Below, piece after piece: positions 11,694 to 23,200 of a stretch of DNA of 64,000 nt. The position numbers and the translations under genes are program-made. A model generated the notes under the pieces. That model was given only the letters and a program-made list of their open reading frames with translations. It did no database searches and was not told the DNA's origin. The DNA is taken from the NCBI GenBank assembly GCA_020747015.1, contig JAGTJM010000015.1, forward strand, positions 186,001 to 250,000, given 5' to 3'. The DNA is from Pyrenochaeta sp. MPI-SDFR-AT-0127 (taxonomy: Eukaryota; Ascomycota; Dothideomycetes; Pleosporales; Cucurbitariaceae). Each line of letters opens with the position of its first letter. Positions within the stretch are counted from its first letter, which is position 1.

Positions 11694-13124
11694 GATGACT
11701 TGTGTATCCCAACTCTTGGTTCGTTCGTACCGCAGGATGGAGAAACTTGACCCAGCGGCTACCCCAGATATCTTCGTGCAACGTGAAGTACTTAAGCCCA
11801 AGGGGTAGAAAAGATTCACAAGCTAGAAACTAAATTTCCCCGCAAAGTCCTCGGTCAAAGAAAAGTCCACGATGTTCAGGTGATGTGTTTCTCGCAGGTC
11901 CACCTGCCTTAAGCTCGCCGTGCTTGCAGATACACCCATGCTCGAAGAGCACCCTACCGGACTTTGAGATGCAGATCAAGCCCATTCCGGGGAAGTCAGC
12001 TTGGAAGCAAGCTTGGGAGAGGCTCTCGGAAAAACCATCGAGCACGGAGGACTACTTCCTGGCCTATCAGATCTTTTCCTATCCAACCGTTAGCCAGGGG
12101 AAATAGCCAAAGAAAGATTGGGCTATGATGCCCAGGTGTTCGGCGCCTAAACTAACTGGCCATTTTGCACGGAAGGATAGAAGATCATGAGGTCCAAGGC
12201 CTGTCGGTGATTTAGCGGGCGAATCATTGTCCGAAATACTACTTTTCAATGGACTAGGGTTGTAGTGTGAGCCATTTGTAGTAAGACTGAGCAATAGCCC
12301 AGTTTCCTTTATTTGGCGCCCTGTCGATCAATATCTAGCCTGACAAATGCGCTTTCTGTAGAAGAATCGTGAATTGACAGAGCGATCTCGGTATTTTCTG
12401 CAGGGCAATATAATCGTTCTTGAAAATACATTCGGTTCTTATTCCCTATCAGCGGTAAACCTGGAAACCAGTGTGAACCTTGATGTTGCGATACGGGGAT
12501 ACACCGGAGCCCCTTGGTCCGTCTCTTAGTGACGGCTTTATTTCCTGTTCAGGGGGTACTGGTTTCTACCGGGATGTCAAAACGCGGGGTATCGATAATG
12601 GAAGTTCCCAGGTTGCTCACCACACCATTCCACCATACTTAAAGTTGAGGCGCATAAAAGCTAAAAAGGAGCCTCGGCAGCAGAAGTTGATGTTAAAAAG
12701 CACGAAACGCGCTTCATGTGATAGGAATGCGATGCTCACAGGTAGGCTACCGACAATGCTTCTGGTGATGTGGTTGCTGACCATCGCGTATTCAGCGTAT
12801 AGATTGCGATTAGTCGCCGTTCCCCGCTGGGGATCGAATGCTTGGGCCTCGGTGACCAACTCAAGAAAGACCACGACCGCGTCCACTATGCTCAAATACT
12901 GATGCTATGCCGAGATTGCTGAACAAAGCGTCGTCCCGGCTTGAGAACTTAGATCCAAAGGTAACTGGGATGCAAGTGCCGGCCAACGGAGCGAAAAATA
13001 TCCGACACAGACGGAAGAAAGCTACATTCCCGACAAGGCTGAATAGACGGTGTAACCGTGGCGCATCCTCCTGAGCAAAGGTCCGCATTCAGAATGCGCT
13101 CCGCGAAACTTCTGGTTTGGCCCA
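11694..13124. other. spacer upstream of the esterase gene
   Basis: The first few hundred bases must hold the esterase promoter and leader. The rest has only overlapping short frames on both strands, with no domain, no codon-like bias and no consistent splice pattern. I see no defensible gene. Confidence 0.45.
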
Positions 13125-14054
13125 ATGCACAGAATTGAAGGATTGAGGAAGGATGGTGCCCAGTCGACTCTTCGCAGAATAGATCATGTCGCCAACTGTT
13201 CAGCAGAACGCTACATCTACAATTGCTGCATCATGGACGCATCGACACCGCGACAAGAGATGAGCGGCGCGGAGAGAAGTAACGAGATCAACGTGCAATG
13301 CTTGAAAAGCGCTTTTGTTGGCGATTTGCTGAACAATGGAGCTGCACACTATAGTTTCACCCTCATTCAGCAGTATCGCAGTTTTGACTTGAGTCTAGAA
13401 AGGTTCTTTTGTGCTTCTAACTTCAGCTGTTCAGGACGTATTGATGGTACGTGACTGAGCTTCAGAACACTTTTTCGTCGCTCTTAGGACACAGTTTTGC
13501 GTTACATCGCCAAAGCATAAGAATCGTAGGGGATCTTGGAACCAATACAAACGACTTAATACTTGCATTAACGGCTAAAGATATTCTCATAGACTTGCTA
13601 AGAAGCTGTTGGGAAGAACCTAAAGTGCGTTTCACCTGATTTGTGCGCAGTCTTGCGTGCACAGCTCGCTGACATTTCAATGTCGATCCCACCGATGATT
13701 GGAATATTTGAGAATGCGAAGCGTCCCACCAAAATTGCAATGATCAGACAAAGTTCTAGCAGCAACCATTTTATGCCACTTATTCAGGATACGGTCGATG
13801 TTGCAGATGCCCTGACAACTAGTCAAGGCATAACACAAGTGCATGCAAGTTTCGAAGCTTTGATACGTTTTGCTAGGTTTATCATTCGTAGGGCAACCAC
13901 TAACTAAGTACTGCCAGTACTGTCTATAGACTCATATTTTTCCCTAGTTCTGTACGTCACGAGACATATCTCATTGCTGAACATGCTCACCAACTGGTCT
14001 TTCTATGATCCACTCACGTCCATAATGAAAGTATTTGCTGACAAATGGTACTGA
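13125..14054 (+). other. possible multi-exon gene or gene remnant, unknown
   Basis: Three consecutive plus-strand frames read like protein. They are 13125-13446 (SNEINVQCLKSAFVGDLL), 13455-13639 (IVGDLGTNTNDLILALTAKD) and 13641-13907 (SQGITQVHASFEALIRFAR). A fourth short frame, 13924-14054, ends LTNWSFYDPLTS...FADKWY and a stop. The frames cannot be joined with introns of normal length: the apparent gaps of about 19 and 26 bases are too small. This suggests frameshift decay or that I have the joins wrong. The family is not recognised. Confidence 0.22.
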
Positions 14055-14651
14055 AATAAGATTCGTTCCTCAGAAGTTGTGCTCTGGCCCACTGTCTGAA
14101 GCTCTTTCGCTCGTAGCAAGGTCGATGCAATAATGTTGGCGGTTACACTGTTCCACCAGACAACAAAACCATTATGATTGACTTGCTATTGTGGCTGTGG
14201 AATTCACCAAATAATGATGCATCTCCCTATTCGGCCCAATCCAACTTGAATCCAGAGATTGGACAGAGCTCAGCCACTTTTCAGCCTGGTCGCTTCAATG
14301 AGAACGCAATACTCTCAGATACCTTTTCATGTTGACCTTTGTGTGGTGAGCATACTTTTTGTCCTTAAAAGTGTATCACAAGATGTTTTAGTAATACATT
14401 TATTGCTATCTTGCTATTGTACTATGACTTGGATGTGGTACTAAAAAGCTTTTCTAGGGCTGATGGGGTGAAACCGCCGTCGCTGGGCGTGCTTTTGGTG
14501 GCGGCTGGTCACGACGTGAGGCTGAAATGCACTCCGCCTCATCTGCATGATTGCAAGACCGCCAAAAGCGGGCCGCAGTCAGCCTGGCAAGACTTAAATA
14601 CCCACCCGAAACCCTGCAGATTGTATCGTGAACAGTTGACGCGGTTCTGAA
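14055..14651. other. spacer and promoter of the membrane protein gene
   Basis: AT-rich at the left and GC-richer towards the start codon at 14652. It presumably carries the promoter of the downstream gene. The overlapping minus-strand frame at 14454-15182 runs through coding sequence of the plus-strand gene and looks like its shadow. Confidence 0.4.
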
Positions 14652-16028
14652 ATGCCTTCCTTGATATTTCGCGTCGAGCCCATCCAGTTCAACAGCCAAT
14701 GCGTCGCTTTTACGGAATGGGTCTCCCTCTTGACCCTTTGCCTCGCCCCGCTGATCGCTCACATCGCATCCGGAACGCCTTCCATATCGTATCTTGCCAA
14801 GCAACGTCCTAAGTGGTACGACCATTTGTGCCACTATAATCCGACTTCCGTGAGTAAGTAGTAAGGACAAAGTGAGTGTGGAACATGTGTTGACTTGATG
14901 TGTCTCTGTCTCGCAGTCTGGAGGTACGCCGCTATCACAGACCGACGCATTCGCGCTACTTGCTGGGGCCGCCATGATCTCGCTGCCAGCAACGCCATAT
15001 TCTGGACGGCAGATGGATGGCAGGGCGGCGAGGAAATGGTGATTGCAGCCGCCCCTTACTCCTTGCGAAGCCCAGAGCAAACGCACGTGGAGCTTTTCTC
15101 CTTGACCATTCTGAAAACGATCATCACAGCTATGCAGGGCATATCTGCGCTGTATATGCTCATTGGGTCGCTCACCGGGCAAACCGGCAACTTCATCAGT
15201 AAGATGGGCGTGGATATGATCTTCTATCCGCTCGCCGTTCTGGGGCTTCTACGGCTTTGCGCCACGATTTGGCTGACCGAGGATTTTGAATACGGATCAC
15301 GGATTGACGTTTCGAACCAGATAAACCGGCAAACTTTGCCAGGCCTCTCCACCAATGATGTTGATATAAACATGAAGTTGGATGAAGACCTTGACCCTTT
15401 CTTAACAACGCCCTATCAACCTGGCCCCCGCTTCAGAACTCCTGGTTCTTCTTGGCCGAGCCGCATCTTTCGTACTTGTTACTTGTTGCTCGTTGGAAGT
15501 GTCTGGGCCATGGCATCCCTGTACTTCATACCAGGCATTTTTACGACGTATGCCATCTACACCACCACTAGTTTCCTTGTCAGTCTATTCTACTTCATCT
15601 ACCTCACTATCTCGGTCATCCTATATACATTCTACTGCTTTCGCGGCCAAACCACAAGTACGATTATCCCCTGCATTTCAAGTATCTGGTATAGAGTATA
15701 TACTCTACTTGTTATGTGCGTCATGTTCGTCTTAATTATTATCGCGAGTATTGAAACAAATCGAACGCCTCTGGGAGATTATACCAGCCTCACAGCGCCA
15801 GTGAAGCTAGATTGCACCTATCGCAATAGATGGTGGCCTCTTACAAATACAGCATCGTTTTGGGGCCTTGCGTCAGAGCACGAGATAGTCTGGGATCGGA
15901 ATTGGCAGAATTATTCTGGTTTACCGGTGACAGAAAAACCCGAAAACAACGCTTCGTCGGAATACAAATTCTGGTTGTATGATTTCAATGGGTATTGCGT
16001 AGGAGAACTTCAGGGACTAGACTCGTGA
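14652..16028 (+). CDS. polytopic membrane protein of unknown function, 437 aa
   Basis: Two exons, 14652-14853 and 14917-16028, join as TSVI/WRYAAITDRRIRA. The donor GTAAGT and acceptor TCGCAG restore the frame. Hydrophobic segments are WVSLLTLCLAPLIAHIA near the N-terminus, ILKTIITAMQGISALYMLIG, MIFYPLAVLGLLRL, YLLLVGSVWAMASLYFI, FLVSLFYFIYLTISVILY and YTLLVMCVMFVLIIIAS, so about six membrane spans. The N-terminal block, with PKWYDHLCHYNPTS, RYAAITDRRIRA and AASNAIFWTADGW, is in my memory recurrent in uncharacterised ascomycete membrane proteins. No transporter or enzyme signature is visible. The C-terminal 90 residues are polar, with one NYS glycosylation-type site. The function is unknown and I have not assigned one. 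It is convergent with UPF1. Confidence 0.8.
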
Positions 16029-16960
16029 TGGGTATCATTGGCGTGAAAGGAAGGCGTTGAATTTGTAGAGATATATATGTAGTCTTGGAATTGGTAGGAT
16101 ACGGTTCGACCATCAAGCTCGGCTTTAGACAAGAACTTTTATTCTGAAGCAATGCTAGGCACCGTCAGGGCGTGATAAAAAATCTTGCAACCCTGTAAAA
16201 TATATGTTAGAAACATCCCACGTGTATCAAAGCTCTCATTACACCAGTGGTGGGACACCATTCTTCTTATTTGAGAGAAAAAGAACGCAATAGAGTACAC
16301 GAGGCTTCCATGCAGAGTTAGTCCCAGAATTGCAACCGCTGCACATCATAAGTATTTCTCATCTCTCGTCTTCCCACATTACGAATATTGTGCAACTAGT
16401 CACATGAAGCATGGTGTCATCTCCCACGCATAAAGCGTTATATCAGAAAACAAAAGCGACAGAGTATGATTTTCTAGCTTTTCTGGTACAAAACCCATGA
16501 CAAATCCAAAAGTAAAGCAGCAAAAAAGTGGTGTGTAGAATTGAATGCTCAATCTTGATGACCGCGACGACATCCGTACCACAACCGGCCTCCTAGAAGA
16601 CCAACATCGTTTTTTCGTGTACAGCCAATATGAGCTTATCGAGATACGACATGCAGATGCTGTGCGAGCTATTCGACACGAGTTTCGGGCAGTGTGTTCC
16701 TAGCCGAGCGTGGCTGGTCGGTGTGTGTATGAAGCGGCGCAATTGGTACGTATGCCGTTTCGAGATGTCGATGTCAAGACTAACGTGCTCGCAGTTGTCT
16801 TCTCATGCCCAGTAGGCCAAGACTAAGCGTGTCGGAGGCCAGATAAGCAGCCGTAATCGACACCTAAATTTGGCGTGGTTTAATGAGAGAAGTCTGTAGC
16901 CAAGATACATGCTGATACCTGTAGGACAGTTCATCCTAAGGCAAATTAATGCATATGCAA
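16029..16960. other. convergent intergenic spacer
   Basis: This lies between the 3' ends of the membrane protein gene and UPF1, so terminators of both should be here. Only short unsupported frames are present and nothing structured is visible. Confidence 0.5.
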
Positions 16961-19900
16961 TCAGTCATAGGCCCCACCACCGATCTGGCTGGCGAAAGCC
17001 GTCGACACGCTGCGAGCGTCATCGTCATCGAACCCACCAAGACCACGCAGACCACGGGAAGCCCCAAATCCAGTACCAACATTCGGACCCTGGCGTGTAG
17101 ACTCCACAAAGCGGCTGAGACGATCCGACTGACTAAGCGAAGTAGGTTTGTTGTAGTCGTTTAAGCTAAGACCAGAGAGACTGATACCGCCGGGCGCATC
17201 ACTTCGACTATCGGTAAGCTCACTGGCCGCGACAGACTCACCAGCAATACTGGGAGGTGCACCGTTCCTGCCTCTGCCGGCTCCAGGACGTCCAGGGAGT
17301 GGCCATGACTCCTGGAAGTTAGAGAACATGGGAGGATAGTTGGAGGGAACGCCAACACCACCTAGGGCGGATGAGTGTACGGAGGACACATCATCGGGAA
17401 TATAGCCAATGATTGACCCGTTATCGTTGTACTCTTGGCGAGTAGGCTTGTTACCATTTGAACCACCTTGACGGCCAGACGTCATCGCGTTGGCGTGCTG
17501 ATAAGCCATCTGATAGCGCTGAGGTCCACGATACGTCTGTTTTGGGCGGCTGAATTGCAAGAGAGAGACTTGGAGGTTGGTCAAGGGGCCTTCAACGAGG
17601 CAATTGCGCTCTTTGAAGTGAAGCAAAAGGTAGTGCCATAGAGGATGCTTCGAGAGTACCTTTGGGTTTCCAAGAATGACAAGGCCGTACTTGGCTCGTG
17701 TAAGAGCGACGTTGAGGCGACGAGGGTCACTCAAGAAGCCAATACCTTGGTGATCATTGGAACGCACGCAAGACAGGATAATGAAGTCTTTCTCACGACC
17801 TTGGAAAGCATCGACAGAGGCCACTTCAACCTCTTTGTAGTTCTCCTTCTTGAAGCTGCCAGTGGCTTGCATAGAGCTCACAACGTAACTGCGTTGACCT
17901 TCGTATGGAGTAATGATACCGATATCGCCAGGCTGGACACCGGCCTTGAAGAAACGAGTGACAATCTTCTCGACGTTCTGAGCCTCTGTACGGTTAAGAT
18001 ATGAAGTTCCAGACGCTGAGATCTCCTCTGCACCGAGATTGGACCAGAACATCATTGGGCTGTCAGCAACCGGCCAAGGGAAGTCGACGTCGCGACGGAT
18101 GCGCTCCTGCATTGTCACACCATTCTGGAGTGAGCCTTCGTAGAACATATTTGAGGGAAACTCTGACATGGCAGGGTGCATGCGGTATTGCACTTGAAGT
18201 CGGATCGGTGAGCAGCCTAGGATGACAAGACGCTCGAACAAGGATTGATTCAATCCAGCTGTAGCGGCCTTCTTGTTCATGATAACGGGTCCAAGCTGCT
18301 GGTGGTCACCTACGAGCACAACTTGCTTGCAACCAAGAACCAAAGGTATCATGCATTCAGGTTCAGCAGACTGGGTTGACTCGTCAATCAGGACAGTACG
18401 GAATTTCATCTTGGAAAGACGAGGATCACCGGCACCAACGCAAGTGCAGCAAATGACGTCGGCTGCGTTCAGGATCTCTCGTTCGGCTGCGCGTGTAAGC
18501 TGCTTGAACTTCTTCTCATCCTGGCTCGACAATTCGCCGACATCACTCTTCAATTGATTGAGCTTGTTGAGCTCAACATTTGTGTCGTTCATGCGGACTT
18601 GCTCGTGGAGGGACAGGAAGCCAACCGAAGACTCAACATCCTCCCTAGACTTGGCGGTAACACGGACAACTTTCAGCCCAGTAAGATGGATGCGTTCACA
18701 CAACTGGTCGACAGCGACGTTAGAGGGCGCGCAAACCAAGACCTGACTTCCGCTAATCTTGCAAAGATGATAGATGATGGTGGCTGAAGTTACCGTCTTT
18801 CCAGTTCCTGGCGGACCCTGGATCAAGCTCAGCGGTTTTTGAAGAACGCTCTTCACAGCGTTGATCTGACTGCCGTTCAACTCAGGAAGTCCTGGAACGC
18901 TGAACTTGCGAGGAATTTGGATCTTCATCGGCGCCGCGGCAACCTCGTGACCAAGCAGGCGATGAAAGATGTAGCCAGACACGCTCATCTCATCAATGGC
19001 GAATGTCTTCATGGCGTGCTGCATACGATCGAAAGATGTGGCCTTCCAGACATAGTCGGCGCTGAAATTGTGGGTGCACTCGGTTGGGACAGACTTGTGG
19101 TCACCTTTGGTGCGCAACTCGATCGTCACTTCGTCTGACTGGTTGTTTGGAATCTTGATAACGTAGCCGACCCCCTCCCAGTGAGGACGCAGCTCTCCAG
19201 TGTACCGCAGACGCATTTCGTCACCAACAGCAAGCTTGACGTCGCCCAACTCCAGCTTAGGGAGAATGAAACTAGCCGTATGCTTGTTGTTCAGGGCCAT
19301 GTCCCAACGCACTACGAGATTGTCCTGCGACTGGGACTCCTTGAGCTTGCGGTCATAGTCGGCCTCGATCTTAACCAGGGGACCAAAGACATTCTGGTAC
19401 TGGAAAGCGTCATCGTAGCGGAGCAAAACCTTGGCAATGACCTCCTCTTGGCCAGCACCCTTCTCCAAATCGGCAATGGTGGCATTCGCATTGTCCTTCC
19501 ACAGCTCCTCGAGCTTGGCAATTGTCTGGGGGCTGAGGTGGCGGGCGCGAAGTTGCTCCTGATCGGTCGGGGCAGGCACGAGCCACGGAAGGAAGGAGCG
19601 GTCCTCGATGAGCGGCTGCCAGCGGGACGTGTCCCAGTTCATGTCCTTCTGCGAGGGCATGGCGGCACATGGCTGGCGGCACAGTAGCACAACGACTGTG
19701 TCTGATTTGGCGGGGATGAATCCGAGGAGAAAGACATTCTTTGTGCCGCAGTTGTAGCATTCGAGCGTGGTGTCGCCAAGGGAGGAGTCGTGGTGCAACT
19801 GGACTTCCTTGTGGCGGGCGCGGACGAGGTGGTTGATAATGTGCGAGGACGACGAGTTGCCACGGGCACTACAGAACCATTTGCTGCAGGCCAGGCACTT

Positions 19901-20258
19901 GACGACGCTGCCAGCATTATGAATGCCGCAGTATGCGCCTGCAGTGTGGGGACGCGAGTATTAGCATAAGCCTTGTGTGAAGCAAGCCCCTCCCTTGATG
20001 CTACGTACAAGCGTGAGCTGGTAATTCAACCTCTGGCTCCTCTGCCCTCATAGCAGCATGGCCGTTTCGGTCGCCCACGGGCATGCTCGCCATGCTCTCC
20101 AGGTCATCCTCATCGTATGTCTCTTCGTCATCGTCTCTTCGTCGCCTGCCCGTCAAGCCAGCATCCAGAATGTTCTCGTCGTTTTCAGCACCGGCGTTGA
20201 TGGTGGCGGCAGAGTCGGACACCAGGTGGTTGCCCATGTGTGTAAAGGCGCCCTCCAT
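16961..20258 (-). CDS. upf1: ATP-dependent RNA helicase UPF1 (nonsense-mediated decay)
   Basis: UPF1 (NAM7) is the superfamily-1 RNA helicase at the core of nonsense-mediated mRNA decay, acting with UPF2/UPF3 in the cytoplasm. There are two exons: 20009-20258 encodes an acidic N-terminus (MEGAFTHMG..., [11 protein letters not shown]), and 16961-19938 encodes the rest. The 70-nt intron joins PAHAC to AYCGIH, giving 1075 aa, the usual fungal length. The CH zinc domain follows at once ([27 protein letters not shown]). Helicase motifs are GPPGTGKT (motif I), [10 protein letters not shown] (Ia), [11 protein letters not shown] (DE box, motif II), GDHQQLGPV (III), QYRMHP (IV), [12 protein letters not shown] (V) and [10 protein letters not shown] (VI). 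The C-terminus is Gly/Ser/Arg-rich, as in other UPF1 proteins. All motifs are intact. The many long plus-strand frames across it are shadows. Confidence 0.98.
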
Positions 20259-23200
20259 GGTGTTGGTGGTGGTCTTGTTTGTTGCGCCGGGCTCGGCTCT
20301 TTGTTCAGAAAGTATGTGGGCAGTGTCGAGTATGTTTGCGGGGAGTTGCTGCCGGTGGGTCGTGGGTTGTGCTGGCAGAATGGGCCGGTGGACTGTTCAC
20401 ACCATTTCCAGCCGTGGAGATTGCAGCGCTGGCGTGGTTGCGCGCGAGGGAGGCGGATGTGTGGCGGCGAAGATTGTTAGCAGCGTGAAGTGGGACAATC
20501 TTGCCGGGGAATCGGAATAATATTTGGCCTTGGCATGCCGTCCTACAAGTTCCTTCTGCGCCCTTGTTTCTTGCACTCAGTTCACCCATGCCCGTCATCG
20601 ATAGTCGACATGTTCCTGTACGGTTCCACCCAAGTCGCCCTCGAGGCATGGAGATACCTGATCACGTGAAATATCATGTCCCAGGTGTCAGTGGCGTCTG
20701 GCTGCACGTCAGAGTTGCGTTCGGCAGCCTCCCGAAGATCGTAGCCTTGTATCACCTGCGCGCAGAGCCGCATTTGTGGACCCTTTCCTAGTGTGTCAAC
20801 GACGCCAGAGACGGGCACGGCTGTGCACGCAACACACAGGCAAGAATAGACTGGACATCGAGGGACCTACGCATAGAGAGGCCCACTGCTCAAACACCAC
20901 TTCCTTTTCTGTAGCCATCTCCCCCAATCGTCCGTTTTCCAGAAGGCTTCGCCAGCAAAGTGTTCCGTAGGAGATCAGTGAACTGACTGAACAGAACTAA
21001 TACCATAGTTTGTCACTTGAACAAGTACAGTCCATGTGATGCATCTCGAGGCCAGTAGTCAATTCATGGCTTCACGGTCTCACTCGCAGCAAAGCAGAGG
21101 TAAAGCGCGGAACGGAAAAAGTACACTATATCGAGCGCACTGATATAAAGACGCTGTCAATTTTCCTGGATGCTGCTCGTGGAATCAATTCGGTCACGTG
21201 TAACTACGAGATCTTTCCTGCTTCGTGCGCACACTTTTGATATCTGCAATCGACTTCCCAAGCCAGACAGGATAAGTTATGCCGAGGCTGTGATTGGCAC
21301 CTAGCAATGCCAACCGGCCACAATTCATCTGAGCCCAAAATATACTCGCATAACAAGCTTGACAAGCCATCGTGCTCGCAATCACATGTCAGCCCGCAGG
21401 CCTGGACTTTCTTCACTCGTCATACCACACGTGGTCTTTCCCCCACGTTTGTGTCACATCCTGCTAGTCATGTACTGCTACCTAACGATACTTCCACCCC
21501 TCTTGAGGAGCAGCTGGCATGTTACAGATGGAATACAGCGCCTCGATGCGGAGCAATATCGCCGGAGAGCTTCCGAATGCCCCACCTCTGTTCATTGCCA
21601 ACGCATCAACCGCATCTGCAGGACAGGCACGACTATTCCAGAAAGCGAGGCTGTAACGAGCCGTGCGGGACTGGCCGGCTGATCGATTAAGGCTCGTATA
21701 ATGATGCGGGGTGCATGACAGCGACATGGACAAAATAACGCCGTCCACCACTCAAGCTATACCTGAATGTTAGTGCAAAAGCAGTCCTCTTCCGATGACC
21801 TCTTCTAGCCAGGATCCATGAAGCCGGGACATACGTCCTATCGACATCCGCTAGCTGCCGAACGATACCCTTCGCTTCCCGTCCCTATCTATAAGCTTGG
21901 CTACCCCAGAAATGGTATCCCTATGCTGTGTCACCATAGACATTGTGTCGCTTAAGCCGGACTAGAATACGCTCTCATCTGATTCGCCCTTCCGCCGGCT
22001 TGCTCCTGCACACAACCTCGCTGCGCAACTCCTCGCCAGGTTAAGCTGGAAATGTGAAATTGAGCAGTAGATAGACTCACACGGGCCACATGTTAAGCTC
22101 ATCAACCAATTATCACCAAGTCGAGACACCCTCTGTGGAGCACATGACAAATCCACTGCCAATGCGCAAGAGAACCGACCGACCCCTTCACTAATGCCAT
22201 CCTAGCCTATACTAAACACATCAAGTTCCAAAGGTGCTACGTGCTCGACAATTCCCTCGGCTATGTGGCTTCATCGTCAAGAGCGGCTGCCGCGGTCATG
22301 AGAGCAAGCCCGTGTTCCTATTCGTATGCACTGAGCCGAAACCAGATAGCTCAGACAAATGACTTGATTCACAGAACTAATCCCTAGGAACAATAATGTC
22401 AGCTTATGGTGCAAGACCTTGGCAAACTCGGAAATCAATTAACAGAATCCATGCTATACTTGCAGCACATCACGCTGCATGCTAGCAACTCCATTATCAT
22501 ATTGTCACCGAAAGCTGCAATGCATCTATTGACATGGCTCACTCCGATCAGCTCAAATGCCGTCAGCTTCTTGAAAAAATGACGAACGAATGGCATCGAT
22601 TGCCTCATGCTCGAGCATGCACGTCCAGGTCCAGGCCTCGCTTTGGTAGGCCGACACACAAAGCCCCTTACTTCATGTCATGCAACAAACCAAATTCGAA
22701 AGCCAAGGAACGTTCACCGGAAGCCGCTGTATTTGCCGTGCAATTCACTGCCAGTTCATGCACCTAGGTACCGGAAACAGGAACAGGTCTGTCCATCCTC
22801 CCAGTGGCGTAGATTTGCACACCACACTCCGGTCCGCCAGTCACAGTGTGTACCGTTACGAGGAAATTGAGCTCCTGAGGCTTCTACCTGTAGATTTGGC
22901 GTAGGCCTTTCCACGATCCATTTGCGTATCGTGTCCTACATTGTTGCAAATGATGCATTTGTAAGGCACTCCAGTCTGGCCCGGGATATTCATCACGCAG
23001 TCGCTGGCTGTGATCGGAGGATAGCGCCACGGTCGGAGTACGGAGCCTTGCATTCTGACGAGGAGCGGCTAAGGCAAAGAATAGCGCGCTTAGTCTACTA
23101 ATTACGGGGATTACCGACTGAGAGTGGTGGGCCTGATATGCGAGTACGCCCTATAATCTCGATAAACTTTCATCACCGTACATTATTTTCGTATCGTCTG

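Noticed and set aside
11694..11819. Longer esterase start at 11819
   Set aside because: The extension has no signal peptide, while the ATG at 11693 opens a classical one.
17161..19687. Long plus-strand frames across the UPF1 gene (for example 19181-19687)
   Set aside because: They are antisense shadows of a highly conserved coding region and have no domains of their own.
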